Of a DNA stretch of 64,000 nucleotides, positions 26,053 through 33,230 are shown in pieces; positions within the stretch are counted from its first letter, which is position 1, and each line of letters starts with the position of its first letter. The position numbers were made by a program, and so were the translations under genes. Origin of the DNA: Micromonospora gifhornensis (lineage in GTDB: Bacteria > Actinomycetota > Actinomycetes > Mycobacteriales > Micromonosporaceae). The notes below the pieces were generated by a model, which saw nothing but the letters and a program-made list of their open reading frames with translations, searched no databases and was not told the DNA's origin. Location of the stretch: the NCBI RefSeq assembly GCF_016863515.1, contig NZ_BOPA01000019.1, positions 186,001 through 250,000 of the forward strand, given 5' to 3'.

Positions 26053-26301
26053 ATGGCAGTGCGCATCAAGTGGTTCGTACCGGCCAACGCCGACCACCCG
26101 TTCCCCCCGTTCGGCCTCCACCCCACCCGCCGCGTCTCGGCTTCCACCCGCCCGAGTGATCAAGAGGTTTTGGTTGCCGAGGGGCACCCCCGAAGGCCAA
26201 AACCTCTTGATCAACCCCGAAACGGCGGGGGCGGCGACCAGGGCAGGCAATCCGACCAGAGCGGACGGCAGGAGGTGGAGCATGGGGCGGGCGGTGCCTG
26301 A
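26053..26301 (+). CDS. Doubtful small open reading frame
   Basis: An 82-codon frame starting ATG behind AGAAGGG. The first 30 residues look protein-like ('IKWFVPANADHPFPPFGLH'), but the rest runs through a 17-bp perfect palindrome and loses protein character. It may be a truncated gene whose 3' part was replaced by the palindromic repeat. No family recognised. Confidence 0.25.
   Translation: MAVRIKWFVPANADHPFPPFGLHPTRRVSASTRPSDQEVLVAEGHPRRPKPLDQPRNGGGGDQGRQSDQSGRQEVEHGAGGA
26157..26213. repeat. Intergenic palindrome (type C)
   Basis: TGATCAAGAGGTTTTGG (26157-26173) and its exact complement CCAAAACCTCTTGATCA (26197-26213) enclose a 23-base loop. Perfect 17-bp stem, 68 bp upstream of the next gene. 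Only one copy in the window, but the design (GATC-containing arms, 20-45 base loop) resembles families A and B. Confidence 0.8.
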
Positions 26302-26548
26302 GGTCGCGGCGGGGACGCTGCTGCGGCTCGATCCGGGTGACTGGTCGTACGGCCGCGACCTGATCCCCGGCACCGCCGTGGCCGTGACCGTCGCATGCGT
26401 TCGTGACCTGCCGAATCGGGCGGACGAGTGGGTGTGGGTGCTCGGTCACCGGCCGGAGTGCGACTACCCGCACGTCGACCGGCATCCGCCCTGCATGGAG
26501 GTGCGGGTCAAGGTCACCGCGCTGCATGACCAAAGGCCGGCGAGGTGA
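26282..26548 (+). CDS. Hypothetical protein, 88 aa
   Basis: A small soluble protein with a good ribosome-binding site (AGGAGGTGGAGC-ATG). Beta-rich: 'TLLRLDPGDWSYGRDLIPG', 'VWVLGHRPECDYPHVD', 'CMEVRVKVTALHD'. It looks like a small barrel or OB-like fold but no family is recognised. Its stop overlaps the next start (GTGA), and it heads a six-gene rightward cluster with GPP34 and the permease. Confidence 0.65.
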   Translation: MGRAVPEVAAGTLLRLDPGDWSYGRDLIPGTAVAVTVACVRDLPNRADEWVWVLGHRPECDYPHVDRHPPCMEVRVKVTALHDQRPAR

Positions 26549-26772
26549 CCGGCACCGACGAGAGCGACCGGGATGTGGATCGCTTCGAGTCCGCGCGCAA
26601 CACCGTGCTCCAGCACCGCGACGGGCGCACCTGCTTCCACTGTCAGGGCGACGGGTGCGGGCAGCACACCTGGGCGATCGAGGAACTCGGTCGCCATCCC
26701 GGCGGCCGAAAGCTCCTTCGGCAGCTCGGGTTTCCCATCGACGATTCGACCGAGGAAGGCCAGCCGCGGTGA
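26545..26772 (+). CDS. Hypothetical small Cys-rich protein, 75 aa
   Basis: A 75-residue protein with 'TCFHCQGDGCGQHTW' in the middle, a C-x-x-C...C-x-x-H arrangement able to bind one zinc ion. Flanked by helical, charged ends. GTG start overlaps the preceding stop, and its own stop overlaps the GPP34 start, so three genes are translationally coupled. No family recognised. Confidence 0.6.
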   Translation: MTGTDESDRDVDRFESARNTVLQHRDGRTCFHCQGDGCGQHTWAIEELGRHPGGRKLLRQLGFPIDDSTEEGQPR

Positions 26773-27503
26773 ACAGCACACCCCACGGCGACGACCATGC
26801 CCCACACCTGCGCGAGCACCCGACGCCGGCCCGGCCGGTGCGCGCCGTCGGCAGTGCCGCGATGCCGAGCACCGTACGTCTCGCCGACGAGTTCTTCTAC
26901 CTGGCGCACGACGACCAGACCGGCCGGTCGCGGCTGTTCGAGTCGGCGACAGCGTACGGTCTCGCCGCCGCGCTGCTGGCCGAGCTGTACGGCGAGGGCC
27001 GGGTCACCTTCGAGGGCCGCCGCCTGCGGGTGATCAACACTGTCCCGCCGAAGGACTGGCTGCAACACCTCGTCCTCGACCGCCTGGTCGCGGAGCCGCG
27101 TCACACCGAGACCCGTACCTGGTTGGCGTACTTCGCCACCGCCGCCTACCACCAGGTGGCCACCCGGATGTGGCAGCTCGGGCTGCTCCGCCAGCAGCAG
27201 GTCGGTCGGCTGTGGCGACAGCGCACCGTCTACGTGCCGGCGGACATGAACACGGCCGCCTGGTCGTGGGCCCGACTGTCCTTTCAGCTGCGCAACCACC
27301 AACGCCTCAACGCCTTCGACGTTGCCCTCGCCGGTCTGGCGATGCACACCCAGCTCGATCCGATCCTGCTCGACGGCACACCCGTCGCCGTGCGTGCGTT
27401 CCTGCGCCAGCAGGTCGAACAGGCCCCGCCACCGCTGCGGGACCTGCTCGCCGACCTCGGTGCCGTCGTCGGCAGCGCCGTACTGAGCCACCGCACCACC
27501 TGA
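26769..27503 (+). CDS. GPP34 (GOLPH3/VPS74-like) family protein
   Basis: A 244-residue protein. After a 30-residue variable N-terminus the GPP34 fold starts: 'VRLADEFFYLAHDDQTGRS', 'YGLAAALLAELYGEGRVTF', 'LVAEPRHTETRTWLAYFA', 'TAAWSWARLSFQLRN' and C-terminal 'LDPILLDG...VRAFLRQQV'. In eukaryotes the family binds phosphatidylinositol-4-phosphate and sorts Golgi enzymes; in actinomycetes many copies of unknown role exist. GTG coupled by 4 bases to the Cys-rich gene; an internal ATG (26862) is an alternative start. Confidence 0.82.
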   Translation: MNSTPHGDDHAPHLREHPTPARPVRAVGSAAMPSTVRLADEFFYLAHDDQTGRSRLFESATAYGLAAALLAELYGEGRVTFEGRRLRVINTVPPKDWLQHLVLDRLVAEPRHTETRTWLAYFATAAYHQVATRMWQLGLLRQQQVGRLWRQRTVYVPADMNTAAWSWARLSFQLRNHQRLNAFDVALAGLAMHTQLDPILLDGTPVAVRAFLRQQVEQAPPPLRDLLADLGAVVGSAVLSHRTT

Positions 27504-27541
27504 CCGTCCTGCATTCATCCCTTCTCGTCGAGAGAGAACCC

Positions 27542-29035
27542 ATGTCCCACTCGAAACCCGACACCGTCTCCGCCGTCCTCGCGCGCGGACGGCTCGGTAT
27601 CCCGTCGGTGGTGTTCTTCGTGATCGCCGCCGCCGCACCACTCACCGTTGTCGCAGGCGGCGCGACCACCGGGTACGCCGTCACCGGAGTCACCGGCATC
27701 CCGGTGTCCTATCTGCTGGTGGCGGCCGTGCTCGCGTTGTTCGCGGTCGGCTACGTGGCGATGTCCCGCCGGATCGTCAACGCGGGCGCCTTCTACACCT
27801 ACGTCACCCGGGGGCTCGGTCGCCCGGCCGGCGTCGGCGCTGCCATGGTCGCGCTGCTCGCCTACAACGCCATGCAGATCGGGCTCTACGGTGGGGCCGG
27901 TGCGGTCACCGCCCAGTTCCTCAACGACCGGTACGGCGTCGGCCTGACCTGGTGGAGCTGCGCCCTCGCGGTGTGGGCGGTCGTCGCGGTGCTCGGCGTC
28001 GCCCGGATCGACCTCAACGGCCGGGTCCTCGCCGTCGTCCTGGTCGCCGAATGCGTCGTCGCCCTGACCTTCGACGCCATCATGGTCACCCACCCGGCCG
28101 ACGGGACGGTCAGCTTCGACACCCTCGCCCCCTCGCACGTCTTCGCCGCCGGCATCGGCGCGGCGCTGGTCACCGCGATCACCGGGTTCGTCGGTTTCGA
28201 GGGCACCGTCGTGTTCAGCGAGGAGACGAAAGACCCACGGCGCACCATCGCCCGCGCCACCTACATCGCGGTCGCCGTCACCGGCCTGCTGTACGGGCTC
28301 TCCGCCTGGGCGATGTCGGTGGCCACCGGCCCGGACCGCATCGTGGCGGCGGCCCGCGCCGACGGCACCGACCTGATCTTCAATCTGGTGTCGCCGTACC
28401 TGGCCGACAGCATCGTCACCGTCGCCCGGGTCCTGTTCATCACGTCGCTGTTCGCCGCGCTGCTCAGCTTCCACCACACCGTGGCCCGGTACCTGTTCGC
28501 GCTCGGCCGGGAACGGGTGCTGCCCGCCGTGTTCGGTCGCACCAGCCGGCGTACCGGTGCCCCGAAGGTCGGTTCCCTCGTCCAGAGTGGGCTCGCCTTC
28601 GCCGTGCTGGTCGGCTACGCCGTGGCCGGGGCCGATCCGATCGTGCACCTGTTCTTCTGGGTCACCGTCACCGGTGGGCTCGGGGTGCTGATCCTGATGA
28701 CGGTCACCTCCGCCGCCGTGATCGGCTTCTTCGCCCGCAGCACGCACACCGAAGGACCATGGCGCTCACTTATCGCACCGGGCCTGGCCACTGTCGCGCT
28801 GGGCGGGATCCTCACCGTGACGCTGCGGGAGTTCGCCACGCTGCTCGGCGTCGCGCCGGACTCGCCGCTGCGCTGGACGTTCCCCGCCGCGTACGCCGCC
28901 GTCGCGCTGCTCGGCATCGCATGGGCGCTGGTCCTGCGCACCACAAACCCCGACGTGTACGCCGCAGTCGGCCTGGGCGCGGACCGTGACACCGGCCCCC
29001 GGCTCGCCCCCGACACCGTCCGCCAACCCGCCTGA
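27542..29035 (+). CDS. APC superfamily amino acid permease
   Basis: A 498-residue transporter with about 12 hydrophobic spans. The N-terminal 'GIPSVVFFVIAAAAPLTVV' and 'GAFYTYVTRGLGRPAGV' and the mid 'GFEGTVVFSEETKDPRRTI' are the consensus blocks of APC amino acid/polyamine permeases (the F-E-x-x-x-x-x-x-E-E-x-x-x-P-x-R-x-I motif). Inner membrane. Substrate unknown; the GNAT gene behind it might modify the imported amine. Start supported by GAGAGAG 6-12 bases upstream. Confidence 0.9.
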   Translation: MSHSKPDTVSAVLARGRLGIPSVVFFVIAAAAPLTVVAGGATTGYAVTGVTGIPVSYLLVAAVLALFAVGYVAMSRRIVNAGAFYTYVTRGLGRPAGVGAAMVALLAYNAMQIGLYGGAGAVTAQFLNDRYGVGLTWWSCALAVWAVVAVLGVARIDLNGRVLAVVLVAECVVALTFDAIMVTHPADGTVSFDTLAPSHVFAAGIGAALVTAITGFVGFEGTVVFSEETKDPRRTIARATYIAVAVTGLLYGLSAWAMSVATGPDRIVAAARADGTDLIFNLVSPYLADSIVTVARVLFITSLFAALLSFHHTVARYLFALGRERVLPAVFGRTSRRTGAPKVGSLVQSGLAFAVLVGYAVAGADPIVHLFFWVTVTGGLGVLILMTVTSAAVIGFFARSTHTEGPWRSLIAPGLATVALGGILTVTLREFATLLGVAPDSPLRWTFPAAYAAVALLGIAWALVLRTTNPDVYAAVGLGADRDTGPRLAPDTVRQPA

Positions 29036-29048
29036 CCAGGGAGCTGCC

Positions 29049-29705
29049 GTGACCGTCAGCAATCACGATCTGCTCGTCCGCCCCGCCACCGCCGCCGACG
29101 CCGGGCCGCTGATCGGCGTCCTCGCCGAGGCGTTCCACGAAGGCCCGCTCGCCGACTGGCTCATTCCCGACCCGGCCGACCGGCGGACCGTCTACTACAG
29201 GTACTTCAAGGACGCCGTGTATCACGGGCTGGAGCACGGGCAGGTCTACACCACAGGCGACCAGACGGCCGTCGCGATCTGGTACCCCCGCCTCGAACCC
29301 GCCCCGGTCGACACCCGCAGCCGGCTGGCCACGTTGGAACACATCGCAGGCCCGTACGCCCCGAAGTTCGTGCTGCTGGAAGAGATGTTCGACGCCTTCC
29401 ACCCCGACGACCCGCACCACTACCTCGCCTACCTGGCCGTCGACCCGACCCGGCAGAACCAGGGCATCGGTGCCGCGCTCCTCGCCGACCAGCACCGTCG
29501 ACTCGACCAGCTCGGCCTGCCGGCGTACCTGGAAGCCAGCAACATGCGCAACCGGCGGCTCTACCTCCGCCTCGGCTACCACGCCGGCCCCACCATCGTG
29601 CTTCCCACGGACGGGCCCGTCATCTGGCGGATGTGGCGCGGCGCCCCCACCAGCGTGGGCCGGAGCCCGTTCCCGCGCACCCGGCCTCACCGGCGTTCCC
29701 TGTGA
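29049..29705 (+). CDS. GNAT family N-acetyltransferase
   Basis: A 218-residue acetyltransferase: 'LLVRPATAADAGPLIGVLAE' at the N-terminus, the acetyl-CoA loop 'VDPTRQNQGIGAALL' (about residues 130-145) and the closing 'YLEASNMRNRRLYLRLGYH'. The GTG lies 13 bp behind the permease stop with GGGAGC upstream, so both are in one operon. The substrate is probably an amine; the family resembles actinobacterial antibiotic-tailoring and resistance acetyltransferases. Confidence 0.88.
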   Translation: MTVSNHDLLVRPATAADAGPLIGVLAEAFHEGPLADWLIPDPADRRTVYYRYFKDAVYHGLEHGQVYTTGDQTAVAIWYPRLEPAPVDTRSRLATLEHIAGPYAPKFVLLEEMFDAFHPDDPHHYLAYLAVDPTRQNQGIGAALLADQHRRLDQLGLPAYLEASNMRNRRLYLRLGYHAGPTIVLPTDGPVIWRMWRGAPTSVGRSPFPRTRPHRRSL

Positions 29706-29764
29706 CCGACGCCGACGGCAACGTCCTGCTCGTCGGCTGCACTCCACGGCATACCGACCACTGA
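29702..29764 (+). CDS. Tiny coupled ORF, possible Nudix remnant
   Basis: A 20-codon frame, GTG overlapping the GNAT stop. Its sequence 'TDADGNVLLVGC' resembles the first strand of Nudix hydrolases (T-D-x-D-G-x-V-L-L-V) and then stops. Probably the stub of a deleted gene; could also be a meaningless frame. Confidence 0.25.
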   Translation: MTDADGNVLLVGCTPRHTDH

Positions 29765-29783
29765 CATCCGCGAGGTCACCCGA

Positions 29784-30752
29784 ATGCGTTTCGTCACCTA
29801 CAACCTGCTCGACCTGACCCTGACCGCCGACAACCTCCGGGAGGCCAACCGGCAGCGGCGGGTCATCGACACCATCCGCAGCCTCGAACCGGATGTCATC
29901 GCCGTCCAGGAACTCAGGAGCCCACCCGCCAGCGCCGCCCGCCTCGCCGCCGAGTTGGCTGAGCGCACCGGCCTGACCAGCACCGTCGCCACCAACGGGA
30001 GCGCCCGCGCGATCCACGCCGTCGCGGTCGGCGACCACACCGTGCACACGGCGCTGCTCTGGCGGCCCGGCCTCACGCCGCTACCGCACACCTTCCGGAC
30101 CTACAGCCCCGCCGTCCACTACGACGGCGGGTGGCGCGGCATCGGCTACGGCTCCATGGTCCGGCTCGCCTTCCAGATCGACGGCCAGCCGATCACGTTC
30201 GCCTCCTACCACGCCCCCGCCTACGGCCGGCACCGCCGCATCGACCAGGCCGAAGCGGTCCTCGCCGCCCTCACCCGCCCGCACGAACTGGCCCTGATCG
30301 GCTCCGACTTCAACTCGATCGGTGCTGCCCGCGCCAACGGCGCCGACTACGACCCCGACCCCTACACCGGCCGACCCTGGTGGCCCGACCTCGTCCACCA
30401 GTGCCACGAACCGACCCATCCCAGCCAACGGCACCGCGCCGACCGTCGACCCGCGCAGGCCTGGGAAGCCGGCGGTCTCCACGACGTCGCCGCCGCCACC
30501 CGCAGCCCGTGGAAGGCCACCACCGGGCACTGGCCCACCTGCCCCTACGGCGTTCGGGGCATCGCCCGGCGCGTCGACACCATCCACGCCACCCAGCCGG
30601 TTCTCCGGGCGGTCAAGTCGTTCACGGTCGTCGACAACCCCACCACCCGCGCCGCCAGCGACCATCTACCCGTCACCGTCGACCTCGACCTCCGCAAGCT
30701 TGCCGTCAACGCGGGTGAGCCCGCACGGCAGGTCGGCCAGCGTGGCAGGTGA
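29784..30752 (+). CDS. Endonuclease/exonuclease/phosphatase family protein
   Basis: A 322-residue protein of the EEP (DNase I-like) fold. Family residues are visible in order: 'MRFVTYNLLDL' (Asn of the active site), 'PDVIAVQELRS' (metal-binding Glu about 45), 'FASYHAPAYGRHRR' (catalytic His region), 'LIGSDFNSI' (Asp/Asn pair) and 'RAASDHLPVTVDL' (final Asp-His). The complete set suggests an active metal-dependent phosphodiesterase or nuclease, cytosolic. It ends the cluster begun by the GPP34 group. Confidence 0.87.
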   Translation: MRFVTYNLLDLTLTADNLREANRQRRVIDTIRSLEPDVIAVQELRSPPASAARLAAELAERTGLTSTVATNGSARAIHAVAVGDHTVHTALLWRPGLTPLPHTFRTYSPAVHYDGGWRGIGYGSMVRLAFQIDGQPITFASYHAPAYGRHRRIDQAEAVLAALTRPHELALIGSDFNSIGAARANGADYDPDPYTGRPWWPDLVHQCHEPTHPSQRHRADRRPAQAWEAGGLHDVAAATRSPWKATTGHWPTCPYGVRGIARRVDTIHATQPVLRAVKSFTVVDNPTTRAASDHLPVTVDLDLRKLAVNAGEPARQVGQRGR

Positions 30753-30822
30753 TCAGGCACCGGACAGTGTCGGGAAACGGTCGCAGTCGGAACCGATCAG
30801 CGGACGGTGTGCCGGCGCGACG

Positions 30823-31392
30823 TCATCGCGCCGGGCTGATGCCGGTGATGGCCAGGTCGAGCAGGCGGGCGGCTGCGGCGGCGGGGTCGGGGTGGTGGGT
30901 GGTGGCCAGTGCGATGCCGGTGATCAGCGTGAGCAGGTCGTCGATCGTCACGCCCGGGGCGAGGGCACCGTCGGCGGAGGCGCGCCGTACCAGTGGCTCG
31001 CCTGCGGCGGTGAGTTGTGCACAGGCGCAGTAGACGTGGGTGTCGTCGGGGCCGGCCACCCGGTCGCGATTCAGTGCCTCGGCCAACCCGCTGATGGTGG
31101 TGGCAGAGGCGATGACGGCCTTGAGCCATTCCAGCAGCGCGGCGCGTGGGTCGGCGCGGTCGGTCCGGTCTGCGGCGTGCGTCGCGAGGGCCTCGACGCG
31201 CTCGCGGAAGACCGCCGCCAGCAGTGCGTGGCGGCTCGGGAAGTGCCGCCGTACGGTGCCGGAGCCCACGCCGGCGACGCGGGCGATCTGCTCCAGGGAC
31301 GCGTCAGCGCCGTGTGCGGCAACCTCCTGCACCGCGACGGCGAGCAGGCGGGCGTAGTTGCGCCGCGCGTCGGCGCGCTGCGCAGCGGTCAT
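30823..31392 (-). CDS. TetR family transcriptional regulator
   Basis: A 189-residue TetR repressor. The N-terminal DNA-binding domain shows 'ARLLAVAVQEVAAHGADASL' then 'IARVAGVGSGTVRRHFPSRH', the canonical helix-turn-helix. The C-terminal ligand domain is of the common actinobacterial type with a terminal 'LLDLAITGISPAR'. Divergent from the NmrA-like gene with a 93-bp spacer carrying a long inverted repeat, so it most likely represses that gene and itself. Confidence 0.9.
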   Translation of the reverse strand: MTAAQRADARRNYARLLAVAVQEVAAHGADASLEQIARVAGVGSGTVRRHFPSRHALLAAVFRERVEALATHAADRTDRADPRAALLEWLKAVIASATTISGLAEALNRDRVAGPDDTHVYCACAQLTAAGEPLVRRASADGALAPGVTIDDLLTLITGIALATTHHPDPAAAAARLLDLAITGISPAR

Positions 31393-31413
31393 GGTCTCTC
31401 ACCTCGGAGGTTG

Positions 31414-31472
31414 CTAAGTGGCGGGGCCCGCCGTATCTTACCGAAGTAGAAACGGCGGGCCACGCCGTTTAG
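31414..31472. promoter_or_regulatory. Operator/promoter palindrome between TetR and NmrA-like genes
   Basis: GGCCCGCCGT (31425-31434) and ACGGCGGGCC (31452-31461) are perfect complements. The symmetry extends outward, with mismatches, to CTAAGTGGCG (31414) and CGCCGTTTAG (31472). The 17-base centre 'ATCTTACCGAAGTAGAA' contains a -10-like stretch. Such a dyad between divergent genes fits a TetR operator; a transcribed hairpin is an alternative. Confidence 0.6.
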
Positions 31473-31485
31473 TGAGAGGGGCCTC

Positions 31486-32436
31486 ATGTCCAACGAACCC
31501 GCACCCGTTCTGGTCGTCGGCGCCACCGGGCGACAGGGCGGTGCGACCGTCCGCGCGTTGCGCACAGCGGGCGTACCCGTCCGGGCGCTGGTCCGTGACC
31601 CGGAGACCGACCGGGCGCGCGACGTCGCCGCGCTCGGCGCGGATCTGCGGACCGGTGACCTCAACGACCGTGACTCCCTGACGGCGGCCGCGACGGGTGC
31701 CCGCGCGGTCTTCTCGGTCCAGATGCCCCAGATGAAGGGGGAGTCGCTGGACTTCGACGGCGAGGTGACCCAGGCCGTCAACCTGATCGAGGCGGCACGT
31801 GCCGCAGGTGTGCCACAGTTCGTGCACACGTCGGTCTCCGGTGCCGGGCAGCACGTCGAGGCCCCCGGCTGGGGTGAAGGTCGGTGGGAGGGCCTGCGGC
31901 CCTACTACGACGCCAAGACCGCTATCCAGGATCGGGTACGCACGGCCGGCTTCACGCACTGGACGCTGATCAAGCCGGGGTGGTTCATGGAGAACTTCCT
32001 GCCCTCGATGGCCTATCTGCTTCCCCGCGGCGTCGAGGGTGGGCTGGTGACCGTGCTGCGGCCCGAGACCCGGTTGTCCCTGGTCGCGGTCGACGACATC
32101 GGTCGGGCGGCCGCGGCGGCTGTCGCGGCACCGGCGCGCTTCCACCAGGTCGAGCTGGAGTTGGCAAGCGACTACCGGACGATGGCCGAGATCGCCGACA
32201 TCATGTCGCGCGCCCTCGGCGTGCCGCTGACCGCGCCGAGGATGACCGACGAGGAGGCGTTGGCGGCCGGTATGCCGGCCTTCGGCGCGGTTTCGCACCG
32301 CTTCGTGGAGGTGGCCGGGCAGCCTGCCCGGCCGGAGTTCGCCCGGGACCTCGGCATCCCGCTCACCTCCTTCGAACAGTGGGCCGCGCAGTACCTGTCC
32401 CGCGATGCCGTCGCGCCGGCCGGCGCAGCCGGTTGA
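31486..32436 (+). CDS. NmrA-like NAD(P)-binding protein
   Basis: A 316-residue atypical short-chain dehydrogenase. 'VLVVGATGRQGGATVRAL' (about residues 8-25) is the Rossmann loop of NmrA-like proteins, followed by 'VRALVRDPETDRA', 'QFVHTSVSGAGQH' and 'KPGWFMENFLP'. These proteins bind NAD(P) and act as redox sensors or reductases; the Tyr-x-x-x-Lys pair is represented by 'YYDAKTAIQ', so reductase activity is possible. Under probable TetR control. Confidence 0.9.
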   Translation: MSNEPAPVLVVGATGRQGGATVRALRTAGVPVRALVRDPETDRARDVAALGADLRTGDLNDRDSLTAAATGARAVFSVQMPQMKGESLDFDGEVTQAVNLIEAARAAGVPQFVHTSVSGAGQHVEAPGWGEGRWEGLRPYYDAKTAIQDRVRTAGFTHWTLIKPGWFMENFLPSMAYLLPRGVEGGLVTVLRPETRLSLVAVDDIGRAAAAAVAAPARFHQVELELASDYRTMAEIADIMSRALGVPLTAPRMTDEEALAAGMPAFGAVSHRFVEVAGQPARPEFARDLGIPLTSFEQWAAQYLSRDAVAPAGAAG

Positions 32437-32450
32437 CGCGATGATCAACT

Positions 32451-32509
32451 CCGTTTCGCCGAAACGGCGGGTTCCCACCGCGTCGAACCCCGCCGTTTCG
32501 GCGAAACGG
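32451..32509. repeat. Palindromic repeat family A, copy 2
   Basis: Left arm CCGTTTCGCCGAAACGGCGGG (32451-32471) and right arm 32489-32509 are perfect 21-bp complements with a 17-base loop. Each arm is itself partly self-complementary (CGTTTCGGCGAAACG), allowing alternative cruciforms. It is preceded by 'GATGATCAACT', as in the other family A copies. It lies between the convergent NmrA-like and DUF1707 genes and probably terminates both. Confidence 0.85.
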
Positions 32510-32525
32510 CGGCGGGGCCGTCAGA

Positions 32526-33113
32526 TCACCACCAGCGCTTGCGGGGCGGGCGGACGGTCACGTCACCGAAGACGACGCGGCAGCGCACCTCGACGACCGG
32601 ACCGCCGGGGGTGACCGGGCCGCTCATCTTGGACTTCTTGTCGCCGAAGACCGCGGAGCCGGTGAGCCGGACCTCGGTGCCCTCCGGTACCACGATGGTG
32701 ATGCTGCCGAAGATCACGTTCGCGTCGACGGTGGTCACCTGCCGGGGCAACTGGGCCTCGTGCAACTCGATCCGGCAGTCGCCGAAGACGGCCCGTGCCT
32801 CGATGTGTTCCGGCACCGGCCAGGCGCCCTTGCGTACGTCGCTGCCGAAGACCGCCAGCAGCTTCTCCGACGCCGGCGCGAGTTGTCCGCCCGACCGGGC
32901 GGGGGAGCGGCCGGGCGCTCCCGGCAGATCCGTGGTGAGCCGGGCCAGCTCACCCCGGGTCTGTGCGGCGTGGGCCGCACCGACCCGCTCGGTGTATTCG
33001 TCAAGGGTGAGCCGGCCCTCGGTGGTGGCCTTGCCGAGCAGTTCCACGACCTCCTCGCGCTCCCGGTCGGAGACGCGCAGCCGGTCATCGTCGTTGTGCC
33101 GTTCCCACTCCAC
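32526..33113 (-). CDS. DUF1707 domain-containing protein with LiaF-like C-terminus
   Basis: A 195-residue cytosolic protein. The N-terminal 'LRVSDREREEVVELLGKATTEGRLTLDEYTERV' region is a DUF1707/SHOCT-like helical domain. The C-terminal half is a right-handed beta-helix with repeating 'VFGDCRIEL', 'IFGSITIVVPEGTEV', 'VFGDKKSKM' and 'VFGDVTV', as in LiaF-like/DUF2154 cell-wall stress proteins. No membrane segment. Probably linked to envelope stress sensing; role in actinomycetes uncertain. Confidence 0.85.
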   Translation of the reverse strand: MEWERHNDDDRLRVSDREREEVVELLGKATTEGRLTLDEYTERVGAAHAAQTRGELARLTTDLPGAPGRSPARSGGQLAPASEKLLAVFGSDVRKGAWPVPEHIEARAVFGDCRIELHEAQLPRQVTTVDANVIFGSITIVVPEGTEVRLTGSAVFGDKKSKMSGPVTPGGPVVEVRCRVVFGDVTVRPPRKRWW

Positions 33114-33155
33114 GAGGCGAGCCTACTGGTGCCCCGCACCCGCCTCACCAGCCGC

Positions 33156-33230
33156 TGCTGGCGGCGGCGGGCACGGAGTCAGCAGGTGCCGGCGGGCACG
33201 GAGTCAGCAGGCGTCGGTGGGCACGGTGTC
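33156..33230. repeat. 25-bp tandem repeat, three units plus a partial one
   Basis: Units at 33156-33180, 33181-33205 and 33206-33230 share 'GGCGGGCACGGAGTC' or close variants and begin AGCAGG; a fourth unit is partial and enters the last codons of the GT4 gene. The array lies between the GT4 stop and the DUF1707 start, both leftward genes. Confidence 0.7.
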
